Under the pieces are notes generated by a model that was given only the letters and a program-made list of their open reading frames with translations, was not told the origin of the DNA and did not search any database. 60,313 bases of DNA from the NCBI GenBank assembly GCA_013376995.1, contig JACAAZ010000020.1, positions 1-60,313 of the forward strand, read 5' to 3'. This DNA is from Bacteroidota bacterium (GTDB lineage: Bacteria; Bacteroidota; Bacteroidia; Bacteroidales; UBA4417). The position numbers were made by a program, and so were the translations under genes. Shown here in pieces: positions 53,026 through 60,313 of the stretch (the stretch's first letter is position 1; the number at the start of each line of letters is the position of its first letter).

Positions 53026-53031
53026 TTGGAG

Positions 53032-53622
53032 ATGCAAGTTACCGGGATTATTTTAGCGGGAGGCAAAAGCTCCAGGATGGGGTATGAAAAAGGCCTTGTA
53101 GAGTTGGGTGGAAAGACGCTAATGCAGATCGCTATTGAGAATCTTTCAAGTGTTTGCGACAGGATTCTGATTAGTTCCAATTCGAAAGTTTTTGTAGACT
53201 ATGACTTTGAAGTCATCCCAGATGAGATTCCGGACATCGGTCCTATGGGAGGGATTTACAGTGCTTTAAAGCGCAGTGAAACTGAAGCCAATCTTGTTCT
53301 TTCCGTCGATCTTCCATTTGTGAACCCACAATTGTTCAGTTATTTGATAAAGTCGCAAGATAATTATTTGGCCGCTGTTCCATACAGCGGTAATGATCAT
53401 TATGAGCCGCTTTGCGCTTGCTATTCTTTAAAACTGCTTCCCTTTATTGCCAACAGAATTAGCATTGGAATTTATAAACTTCCGGATCTGTTCAGGGAAA
53501 TTGCTATCAATCAATTGACTATAAATGAGGAACTGGATTTTTTTCATCCTTCTATTTTTTTCAACATTAACACTCCTGATGATTTGATATCAGCGGAAAA
53601 CATGATCAATTCCCGGTCATGA
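53032..53622 (+). CDS. mobA: MobA molybdenum cofactor guanylyltransferase
   Basis: The ATG at 53032 is chosen; a TTG two codons earlier abuts the small gene. The 196-residue protein has LAGGKSSRMGYEK (8-20), DIGPMGGIYSAL and SVDLPF, a standard MobA pattern. MobA joins GMP to molybdopterin to make the bis-MGD cofactor used by DMSO-reductase-family enzymes. No such enzyme is in the window. It is distinct from MocA at 25339. Confidence 0.9.
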   Translation: MQVTGIILAGGKSSRMGYEKGLVELGGKTLMQIAIENLSSVCDRILISSNSKVFVDYDFEVIPDEIPDIGPMGGIYSALKRSETEANLVLSVDLPFVNPQLFSYLIKSQDNYLAAVPYSGNDHYEPLCACYSLKLLPFIANRISIGIYKLPDLFREIAINQLTINEELDFFHPSIFFNINTPDDLISAENMINSRS

Positions 53623-53689
53623 CTATCTGGTAAGAAAAGGATATTATTGTATTATTGCAGTATGATTCTCCGAGTCATTGCTTCTAAGG

Positions 53690-53826
53690 GACATTCCTAT
53701 CGAAGTTCTGACCGATGGGTTGCCCGGGAAACTGGTCAGCCTCCCGAAATAATGTTGAATTGGAAAGGAGAAAAGGATACAGTTGATTACAGCCTTGGGT
53801 TGGATAATACTGCTGTATCCTTTCCC
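53690..53826 (+). other. Possible structured RNA/leader before the TauE gene
   Basis: AAAGGATACAG (53772-53782) pairs with CTGTATCCTTT (53813-53823), and a second small stem CGGGA/TCCCG lies upstream (53725-53745). An overlapping 59-codon frame exists but looks non-coding. I could not match a known riboswitch. Confidence 0.3.
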
Positions 53827-53844
53827 CGGTTAATCCGGTGAAGA

Positions 53845-54576
53845 ATGAATTATGATTTTCTTTTGGTGGCCTGCCTGATGGTGGTAGCCTTCCTTTATTC
53901 ATCTGTAGGTCACGGAGGTGCCAGCGGATACCTTGCAATTATGGCTTTGTTCGGTATTCAGCCTGACCTCATGAAATCCAGTGCCCTGGTTCTGAATCTT
54001 TTCGTTGCAGGTGCAGCATTTTATTCTTTTTACCGGCAGGGTTATTTCCGATGGAAACTTCTGTGGCCATTCCTGATAACATCGATGCCAGCTGCCTTTT
54101 TAGGGGCCAGGTTTCACCTTGATCCTGTTGTATACAAGACGCTTTTAGGCTTATTTCTTCTCTTTGCAGCATTACGGCTGTTCTTCAGACTGGGAAGTGA
54201 TTCTGATGAATTATGTGAAATCCCGCTTTGGTTTGGATTGATCACCGGGTTGCTGATTGGATTTTTATCCGGACTAATTGGAATAGGCGGTGGCATATTA
54301 TTGACTCCCATTTTATTACTTGGGAGATTTGCCCGGGTTAGGGAAGCTTCAGCTGTTTCAGCTTTATTCATTTTACTTAACTCATCAACCGGAATAGCAG
54401 GTTTGGCAACTAAAGGACTTCATATTACAACAGAACTCACCGTTTGGATTGCTGCAACTTTTATTGCCGGCATGTTGGGTTCATTTTCCGGGAGTCATCA
54501 TTTTTCAGACTCCGGCCTCCGTAAGGTTCTGTCCTTTATACTGTTATTCGCAACACTGAAGCTTTTCCTTATATGA
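53845..54576 (+). CDS. TauE/SafE-family membrane permease
   Basis: The 243-residue protein has about eight membrane helices in two similar halves, with family motifs SVGHGGASGY near residue 18 and GLIGIGGGILLTPILL near 143. TauE/SafE proteins export sulfite, sulfoacetate or related anions. It is followed 30 bp later by the ECF-like/NTPase gene, so they are likely cotranscribed. A link to sulfur metabolism (SQR nearby) or to a molybdenum or tungsten oxyanion is inference. Confidence 0.88.
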   Translation: MNYDFLLVACLMVVAFLYSSVGHGGASGYLAIMALFGIQPDLMKSSALVLNLFVAGAAFYSFYRQGYFRWKLLWPFLITSMPAAFLGARFHLDPVVYKTLLGLFLLFAALRLFFRLGSDSDELCEIPLWFGLITGLLIGFLSGLIGIGGGILLTPILLLGRFARVREASAVSALFILLNSSTGIAGLATKGLHITTELTVWIAATFIAGMLGSFSGSHHFSDSGLRKVLSFILLFATLKLFLI

Positions 54577-54606
54577 TAATGACTCATAGGGTCCCAGTAT
54601 AAGTTT

Positions 54607-56358
54607 ATGAAAGTCATTACCCCAACCTATCCAAACTCTGCCTGGCTTAAAGCTTCAGTTATAGCCAGCTATTGGGCTACGATTGAAATCCTTGCGGGTA
54701 GCATTCTCCATAACTTTCGGATCCCGGTTTCAGGAACCATCCTTTCGTTTACAGCAGTTATTCTGATGACTTCCTTTCTTTACCGCTGGAAAACAAATGG
54801 CATAATCTGGAGGGCAGGTCTTGTATGTGCATTGCTTAAATCCATCTCTCCCTCTGGTGTAATATTTGGGCCTATGATCGGGATCTTTTCTGAGGCTTTG
54901 CTAATGGAGTTTTTTGTTTGGATTTTTGGTAAGAATTTGCTGGGATATATGCTGGGAGGCGCTTTCGCTGTGCTAAGTGCCCTGATACATAAGTTTATTA
55001 GCCTGATCATTATTTATGGATTTGACTTTGTGAAGATATTGGATGCGCTTTACCATTATGCAGTCAAACAAATAGGATTGTCATCTTTACCGGCTTCTAC
55101 CGTTGTGTACATAATTATCGGAATTTATTCAGTTACCGGGATGATTGCAGCTATACTTGGCTTCATTGTAGGTAAAAAGTCCATGGAACAAAAGCTGGAT
55201 CTGGGTTTATTGCCAGAATTCAAGTTCAATAAGGAAAGCCAGTTTTTGAGCAGGAACAAGCAACAGCACTATTCAGTAAGCCTCCTGCTTATCAATTTAT
55301 CTATTATGATCCTGATACTGTTCTTGCTGGAAAGGGGGTTGGTGCTTGCAAGTAGTATCCTTTCCATATTCTTTCTATTCTTTATTACAAGGAGGTACCG
55401 GAACTCAATGCGGTACCTAAAGAAGCCCACATTCTGGATACAGTTGATAGGTATTACGCTCATTGCATCATTATTGCTGAATGGACTGGTAGAAGGGGTT
55501 TACTTCAGCAGGAAAGGATTAGAAGTCGGCTTGCTCATGAATTACCGGGCAGTAATAGTAATAATGGGATTTGTTGCGATTAGTGCAGAACTGAGGAATC
55601 CATTGATCAGGACTATATCATTCAAAGCAGGATTTTCAATGGTATACCAATCTGTGAACCTGGCATTCTCAGCGCTTCCCGAACTAATTAAATTCTTTCC
55701 CGGGTCACGGAAAATGCTGTTTAAGCCAGTTTCAACCCTTGCTGCTATTCTTCCTTACTCTGAAGAGATCATTCAATCATTTGAAAAATCAATGTCTGAA
55801 AGACCTTCCATTATTATTATTTCCGGTGAGAAACAAGAAGGAAAAACGACTTTTGCGAATGAACTTGCCGGGAATTTGTTAAAAAAAGGAATCCGTCTCT
55901 CGGGTTTCCTGGCAAAAGGAGTGCATGAATGTGAGAAGCGCATTGGATTCGACCTGGTTGACCTCAAAAGTGGAATTAATTATCCCCTCAGCAGGTTAAA
56001 AAAAGGATCGGATGATACAACATATAAACGGTTTGATTTCAATCAGGAAAGCCTGGAATTTGGCCGGAGACTGATTGATCCTGAAAGCCTTCAGGATGTG
56101 CAATTGGTTTTTATTGATGAGGTTGGGCCTATGGAATTGAAAAATGAGGGCTGGTCAAATTCTATATATAAATTGTGCTCTATGGGAAATATAATCCAGG
56201 TATGGACAGTCAGGAGGGCTATGGTGGAACAGGCTGCGGGCACCTGGCCGGTTGGAGCAGTTTATGTATTTGATATTAAAGATGAGAAACCAGAAGATGC
56301 AGGGAATTTCATTGTTAATCAAACACGGGGACGGATGTCAAAAGCAGCTTCGGAATAA
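54607..56358 (+). CDS. ECF-like membrane protein fused to THEP1-type NTPase
   Basis: This 583-residue protein has two membrane parts and a soluble end. Residues about 1-190 form six or so helices like an ECF transporter S component. Residues 225-390 have further helices with the pattern NYRAVIVIMGF ... LRNP, similar to the T component. Residues 400-575 are a THEP1/DUF2478-type P-loop NTPase with GEKQEGKTT (407-415) and FIDEVGPME (502-510). I know of no described protein of this arrangement. It stands beside mobA and TauE. It may couple uptake of a cofactor or metal to NTP hydrolysis. The substrate is unknown. Confidence 0.7.
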   Translation: MKVITPTYPNSAWLKASVIASYWATIEILAGSILHNFRIPVSGTILSFTAVILMTSFLYRWKTNGIIWRAGLVCALLKSISPSGVIFGPMIGIFSEALLMEFFVWIFGKNLLGYMLGGAFAVLSALIHKFISLIIIYGFDFVKILDALYHYAVKQIGLSSLPASTVVYIIIGIYSVTGMIAAILGFIVGKKSMEQKLDLGLLPEFKFNKESQFLSRNKQQHYSVSLLLINLSIMILILFLLERGLVLASSILSIFFLFFITRRYRNSMRYLKKPTFWIQLIGITLIASLLLNGLVEGVYFSRKGLEVGLLMNYRAVIVIMGFVAISAELRNPLIRTISFKAGFSMVYQSVNLAFSALPELIKFFPGSRKMLFKPVSTLAAILPYSEEIIQSFEKSMSERPSIIIISGEKQEGKTTFANELAGNLLKKGIRLSGFLAKGVHECEKRIGFDLVDLKSGINYPLSRLKKGSDDTTYKRFDFNQESLEFGRRLIDPESLQDVQLVFIDEVGPMELKNEGWSNSIYKLCSMGNIIQVWTVRRAMVEQAAGTWPVGAVYVFDIKDEKPEDAGNFIVNQTRGRMSKAASE

Positions 56359-56360
56359 TC

Positions 56361-59060
56361 TTACCAGGCTGGCTGTAAACATTTGGAAGTGCAACTCGCT
56401 TTGATTGCATAAAAATCATCAAGGCTATGAAGCATTACCTTACTGCCTGGTTGATGACAAGTGAGGCAGGCACCAACCATTAGTATCTTTTTTTGCTCTT
56501 CCACATTGAAAGGACGGTAACCATAACGTGTTGATGATAAATCTTTTCTATTCAGGAGAAACCCTGTCCAGGCATCTTCCGGAAGGCCATCGTTAACATT
56601 ATTGGCATACGCAGCCTGGAAATGCCATTTGCCAGTTGCAGAATAATTTAATGTACCACGTCCATATCCAATAGCCAAAGGGTCGTTGTGACAGGATTTA
56701 CAGCTCCGGCTTTCGCGGGTGATGGTATGAGCTGAAGCCGACGCATAAAGTCGATTGAAATTCTTTCTTCCAGTGCCACCCAAAGAAGTGGGGTCAATCG
56801 TGAGGATCATACCAGGCACAAAGGTTTGAATCTTCCCTGGAGTTCCTATTTGCGCATTAACACCCAGAACAGGTAGCTCAGCCAGGTATTTGCCGGTATA
56901 TTCCACCCAACTTCCTTTAGTCGGTTTATTGGTAAGCATATCAAAGCCTTTCGACTGTTTTTCATAGCTGTTATGGCAACCGAGGCAATTAGGAGCCCAG
57001 GAAGTATGACAGGCTTCACAACTGAGTCGGATATGAGCTTTCCCCTGGAAGCATTTTGTTGACTGGCGCTTAGAAAGCAGTTCACTTCCTGAAAGTTTTG
57101 TCAACAGGCTCACCTGACCTTCTTTACTCACACGAGTATTAACAATCAGACGATTTTCCTTTAGAGTTGCTACCATTTGAAATCCAGACAAAGGGTAATT
57201 CCTAAGCCAGGCTATTAGTTGAGTTTCCCTGTCAGCTTCTTGAATAGAGATTGACCTTACAATTCCATTTCCAGGATGGCAATCTATACATTGAACCTTA
57301 ACCGCTTCTTCCTTATGGGAATAGGAGGTGTTATCCCCCATGAGTTCATAGGAAGAATGACAATCAATACAGGCCATGCCCTTTTCATGATGTATATCTG
57401 CTTTAATAAACTCAAAAACTCTACCATCAGGGATTTGCAGGTATTTACCATTGCCAGGGATACTCTTTAAAGCAGTTTCATTCCAGCCCTCATAATTCAT
57501 CGAAATTCTTCCTGAACGGCTGTGGCAGCTTCTACATTTATCGTTGCTGATTGCAAGATTAACAGAAGGATGGATCTTCGGAGTGATTTCATTTCCAGGT
57601 TTTATTCTTTGATACTTTTCCAGGTCCTTCTGAGCATCTTTAGAGTAAGAGAGATGACATGCATTGCAACCACCCCCTCTTTCGAGCCAGAAAGAAGTCC
57701 CTGCATGAGTTTTGTCATTTCCAAGATGGCAGCCAATGCAAAGGTTTCGCAAATGTTTATCAGCTGGAGAATGAGTAATATCATTAGCCTGGGTATGTCC
57801 ATTGAGGGAATGTGACTCCCCGAAAACAAAGCGGTCAACCGAGATCATGCCTGAAAGCGAAGCCATGAGGCTGCCTTTTACCCGTTCGACGATATGAGGG
57901 TGGCAATTAGCAGAACCACAGGTTCTTCCTGCATTTGAGAGATTTCCAGGGATTAATTCCATCCCTTTATGTGCAGTGTTCTTATTCAACGAATATGGAT
58001 CTCCAAGGTGGCAGGAGTAACAGCCTGCAAAATTTTCAGAATGGCTGATACTTAAACCTTTCATTCCCGTATGGCATACGAGGCAGGCCTCCGGTTGTGC
58101 CTGGACCGTTGGGATTTGCTTGGTTGTAATGGAATGAAAATCAACAGGTCTGAGTACAAATGCAGATTGAATGCCAGAGTTGGAATCCCATGGCCATTGC
58201 CATTTCCAATCTTCCCCCCTGAAAAATAAACCAATGAGTGTAAGGACCAGGTAGATCAATGCAACAATAAGAAGCAATGGGCGAACTAACCGCTTAGCTT
58301 TTTCTTGCAAACCCGGAAGAAAATAGATGATAGCGAGTGACAAGAGAAATATTAGCATGACTAACCATGGATGACTAACCCAATGCAACAATTCCTGGAC
58401 TCCAACAAAATACCAAGGGCCTTTCATTACCGGCTCAGTCGAAGTACCCAATGGGGCCCTGAAAAACCATGACATTAATACAATTGCAATGAAGACAATT
58501 AGGAAGGTTTTCAAATTTACCCAGATAGTTTTGACGTGATCATAAACTGCCATGAACAGGATTAAGGTTGCAGTGGCAATGTGATGAACATAAAGCAGTT
58601 GGAAATTATCTTCCTTTCCTATAAATGTTTGCCTTAATAGTCCACCAGGGAATGGCACACTATCCAGCATGGCTGACAATATTCTTTTTGCCTGCAATGC
58701 ATCACTGTCAGCTTTCAGGATAAAACCGGAAATCATAGCATAAGCAAGGAAGATCAAGGCAATTGTTAGCCGGAACCAGACAGCTTTTTTCTGGATGTTT
58801 ATCTCACGGCCCTGGCGGATGTGGTCATAGGTATGCAGCACAGTAAAAATCAGGAATAGCTGTGCAGTCCAATAGTGAAGGTTGCGAGAGAATGAAGCTG
58901 CCGGGTTGAGGATAATTAAGCTTGCAACAGAAATAAACGGCTTACCAACATCATAGGGAATTGCCAGGAGTATCCCAGATAATACACAAATGAGCAGGGA
59001 AGCTATTGCTATCCATCCATAGGTGTCAAAATGAAGGAATTTCCTGATTTGAAGAAGCAA
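56361..59060 (-). CDS. Cytochrome b fused to a twelve-haem c-type domain
   Basis: The start is a TTG; no ATG is available upstream in frame. The 899-residue protein begins with a bc1/b6-type cytochrome b domain, with His pairs 62/76 and 160/175 and a GPWYFVGVQELLHW motif (214-227) at the place of PEWY. Two more helices follow. From about residue 325 there are twelve haem c motifs: eleven CxxCH and one CX4CH (CGSANCH, 381-387). The protein would oxidise menaquinol and pass electrons to the periplasmic haem chain. Geobacter CbcL is a functional analogue, but has a different b domain. The gene is convergent with the ECF-like gene. Confidence 0.85.
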   Translation of the reverse strand: MLLQIRKFLHFDTYGWIAIASLLICVLSGILLAIPYDVGKPFISVASLIILNPAASFSRNLHYWTAQLFLIFTVLHTYDHIRQGREINIQKKAVWFRLTIALIFLAYAMISGFILKADSDALQAKRILSAMLDSVPFPGGLLRQTFIGKEDNFQLLYVHHIATATLILFMAVYDHVKTIWVNLKTFLIVFIAIVLMSWFFRAPLGTSTEPVMKGPWYFVGVQELLHWVSHPWLVMLIFLLSLAIIYFLPGLQEKAKRLVRPLLLIVALIYLVLTLIGLFFRGEDWKWQWPWDSNSGIQSAFVLRPVDFHSITTKQIPTVQAQPEACLVCHTGMKGLSISHSENFAGCYSCHLGDPYSLNKNTAHKGMELIPGNLSNAGRTCGSANCHPHIVERVKGSLMASLSGMISVDRFVFGESHSLNGHTQANDITHSPADKHLRNLCIGCHLGNDKTHAGTSFWLERGGGCNACHLSYSKDAQKDLEKYQRIKPGNEITPKIHPSVNLAISNDKCRSCHSRSGRISMNYEGWNETALKSIPGNGKYLQIPDGRVFEFIKADIHHEKGMACIDCHSSYELMGDNTSYSHKEEAVKVQCIDCHPGNGIVRSISIQEADRETQLIAWLRNYPLSGFQMVATLKENRLIVNTRVSKEGQVSLLTKLSGSELLSKRQSTKCFQGKAHIRLSCEACHTSWAPNCLGCHNSYEKQSKGFDMLTNKPTKGSWVEYTGKYLAELPVLGVNAQIGTPGKIQTFVPGMILTIDPTSLGGTGRKNFNRLYASASAHTITRESRSCKSCHNDPLAIGYGRGTLNYSATGKWHFQAAYANNVNDGLPEDAWTGFLLNRKDLSSTRYGYRPFNVEEQKKILMVGACLTCHQPGSKVMLHSLDDFYAIKASCTSKCLQPAW

Positions 59061-59096
59061 GGGTAAGGCTGATTGGTTTTGGTACCAAAGTTATAA

Positions 59097-59525
59097 TTAA
59101 CCGGCCAGTATCTTTTGAATAGAAGCTTTTTCGTTATCGGTAAGTGTATCCATCTGGCTTAGTGCTGTCTGGATCTTATTTTTGAAATTCCAGCAGGTCA
59201 TCTGCCGCAATGAAAGCCTCCTTGCAAATTCGTAAGTCGATATTTCCTCCTGGCTTTTGCTAACATTGTAGGCTATGTAAAATGCTTTACTAACCGGGAA
59301 TTTGCAGTTGTGAAATATAGTACCTGTCGTTGCAGATTCTTCTGTTTTGCATTTAGTGCAACGCCTGGAAAAAGAGGTTTTACCCGGGCAATAGTTCGTG
59401 TTTCCGCATTTGCGGCATGTAAATCCTTCAGCCCATTTAAGATCGGCTAGAAATTCAAGGCATTTCTCGTCACTGCCTAGTAGTTCCTCGATTTTCTCAG
59501 GTGCGATTGCCTCTTTAAAGATCAT
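59097..59525 (-). CDS. Stand-alone transposase-type zinc-ribbon protein
   Basis: The 142-residue protein has two CxxC zinc ribbon pairs (FTCRKCGN, RRCTKCKT) followed by SATTGTIFHNCKFPVSKAFYIAY and a helical region ending LSLRQMTCWNFKNKI. This matches the N-terminal domain of IS1595-type transposases, but the catalytic DDE domain is absent and no inverted repeats are seen. It is a short complete protein common in Bacteroidota, most likely a domesticated DNA-binding protein. It is divergent from osmC with shared repeats between. Confidence 0.75.
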   Translation of the reverse strand: MIFKEAIAPEKIEELLGSDEKCLEFLADLKWAEGFTCRKCGNTNYCPGKTSFSRRCTKCKTEESATTGTIFHNCKFPVSKAFYIAYNVSKSQEEISTYEFARRLSLRQMTCWNFKNKIQTALSQMDTLTDNEKASIQKILAG

Positions 59526-59559
59526 ATTCAGTTATTTCGATGCCAAAAATAAAAAAAAT

Positions 59560-59599
59560 AGTGATACTAATAAGATTTAAGTGATACTAATGCGATTTA
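59560..59599. promoter_or_regulatory. 20-bp tandem direct repeat, candidate operator
   Basis: AGTGATACTAATNNGATTTA occurs twice back to back (59560-59579, 59580-59599), differing only at the two N positions. It lies between the divergent zinc-ribbon and osmC genes, just upstream of the osmC -7 box. Confidence 0.65.
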
Positions 59600-59614
59600 T
59601 ATTAATTATTGTTT

Positions 59615-59622
59615 TACCTTTG
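59615..59622 (+). promoter_or_regulatory. Putative -7 box of osmC
   Basis: TACCTTTG, 20 bp before the ATG. The second copy of the direct repeat covers the -33 region. Confidence 0.55.
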
Positions 59623-59642
59623 TCAGATAAAATTTATATGCC

Positions 59643-60059
59643 ATGCAACAATTAGTAAATACACAATGGTTAGGTGACATGAAATTTGATTCTCTTGTAG
59701 GCGGACATCATGTCATTATTGATGCATTACCCGAGAATGGGGGAAGCAATTCCGGCCCAAAGCCAAAGTCACTTTTGCTCACAGCCCTGGCAGGTTGTAC
59801 GGGAATGGATGTTGTTTCCATATTGAAAAAGATGAGGGTTGAACTTGAAGGGCTTAATATTGAAGTAATTGCGGATGAAACAGAGGAACATCCCAAGCAT
59901 TTCAGTAAAATGCACATCATATATCGATTCAAAGGAAAAAACCTCCCGATGGAAAGTCTTCAGAAGGCAGTTGACCTATCCCAGGAAAGGTATTGCGGTG
60001 TTTCTTTCATGTTTAGAAAAGCCATGGAGGTGTCCAATGAGATAGTGGTTGGGGAGTAA
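59643..60059 (+). CDS. OsmC/YhfA-family peroxide-handling protein
   Basis: This 138-residue protein has the two conserved cysteines Cys52 (in AGCTGMD) and Cys118 (in ERYCGVS). The Arg/Glu residues near them match the family. OsmC proteins reduce organic hydroperoxides with thiol partners. It is divergent from the zinc-ribbon gene and followed by repeat sequence. Confidence 0.9.
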   Translation: MQQLVNTQWLGDMKFDSLVGGHHVIIDALPENGGSNSGPKPKSLLLTALAGCTGMDVVSILKKMRVELEGLNIEVIADETEEHPKHFSKMHIIYRFKGKNLPMESLQKAVDLSQERYCGVSFMFRKAMEVSNEIVVGE

Positions 60060-60100
60060 GTGTTTGTGGGCGGCAGTAGGCGGGAAGCAGAGTGTATGCA

Positions 60101-60203
60101 GTCCGAAGTCTGAAGTCCGAAGTCTGAAGTCCGAAGTCAGAAGTAGGAAGTCAGAAGTTGGAAGTCTGAAGTTGGAAGTAGGAAGTAGGAAGTAGGAAGT
60201 AGG
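60101..60203. repeat. Heptamer array, GAAGTNN family
   Basis: Fourteen 7-bp units (GTCCGAA, GTCTGAA, GTCAGAA, GTAGGAA, GTTGGAA) and a partial unit. Its reverse complement follows the same CTTCNNN pattern as 15349-15642, so this is the same repeat family in opposite orientation. Confidence 0.9.
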
Positions 60204-60226
60204 CCGTTTGTGGACAGCGGAGTGGC

Positions 60227-60313
60227 GAGATGGCGAGATGGCGAGATGGCGAGATGGAGAGATGGAGAGATGGAGAGATGGAGAGATGGAGAGATGGAGA
60301 GATGGAGAGATGG
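60227..60313. repeat. 8-bp tandem repeat at the window end
   Basis: Three GAGATGGC units (60227-60250), seven GAGATGGA units (60251-60306) and a partial unit. It runs to the last base. Confidence 0.95.

Noticed and set aside
53700-53826. TPP or cobalamin riboswitch
   Set aside because: Short similarity (GGATAATAC) only; the conserved core elements of both classes are missing.
53647-53841. Small protein between mobA and TauE
   Set aside because: TTG start or late ATG, no recognisable family, and it overlaps an inverted repeat better explained as RNA or non-coding.
59097-59525. Active insertion sequence
   Set aside because: No DDE domain, terminal inverted repeats or target duplication.

Overview
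The window looks like a Bacteroidota chromosome segment, probably from a Bacteroidales-like facultative or microaerobic environmental bacterium. The signs are Bacteroidota-type promoter -7 boxes (TAnnTTTG), secreted proteins with type IX secretion (T9SS) C-terminal sorting domains, a fused CcoNO oxidase subunit and an XRE-S24 regulator. No rRNA, tRNA, CRISPR array or intact insertion sequence was recognised. Both ends of the window lie inside short tandem repeats, as a contig broken at repeats would.

Bases 1-4800 hold a tandem repeat, an XRE-S24 regulator with a palindromic operator, a secreted LamG-like T9SS protein and a GH31 glycosidase. Bases 4900-26350 carry a selenium/molybdenum purine-type catabolic cluster related to the E. 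coli yge-ygf region. On the plus strand are an XdhC/YqeB-like protein, YgeY and YgeW. On the minus strand an operon-like run holds YgfK, a MORN protein, two fold-type-II PLP enzymes, a fused 2Fe-2S/molybdopterin xanthine dehydrogenase-like protein, a CoA-binding protein, an endonuclease-III-like Fe-S protein, SsnA and a dihydropyrimidinase. MocA and a ModE-type regulator follow on the plus strand. The expected flow is hydroxylation of a purine, hydrolytic ring opening, YgeW and YgeY steps on the ureido/amino-acid intermediates, and PLP-dependent deamination. YgfK would handle the electrons and MocA would make the cytosine-type molybdenum cofactor. A recognisable YgeX, carbamate kinase, SelD, YqeC and FAD subunit are absent.

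Bases 26400-36800 hold two aldehyde dehydrogenases (PruA and an ALDH7-type), an M16 peptidase pair in which one partner lacks the zinc motif, a HAD phosphatase, small exported proteins and PfkA. Bases 36900-46250 are the cbb3 oxidase locus: CcoI, CcoS, CcoNO, CcoQ, a monohaem CcoP, CcoG, CcoH, a DsbD_2/TauE-like copper-type membrane protein and a lipoprotein cytochrome c.

Bases 46600-59060 are the least ordinary part. They hold a seven-haem secreted protein fused to a beta-helix and a dockerin-like end, a Crp/Fnr regulator, a sulfide:quinone-type oxidoreductase followed by a 53-residue small protein, MobA, a TauE/SafE permease, a membrane protein that seems to join ECF-like S and T parts to a THEP1-type NTPase, and a cytochrome b fused to a twelve-haem c domain. 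The last genes are a stand-alone transposase-type zinc-ribbon protein and an OsmC protein. These two share an intergenic region with a 20-bp tandem direct repeat.

Several intergenic spacers are built from 7-bp units kept in strict phase for up to 400 bp. The units differ in sequence between loci. One array supplies the stop codon of the xanthine dehydrogenase-like gene.
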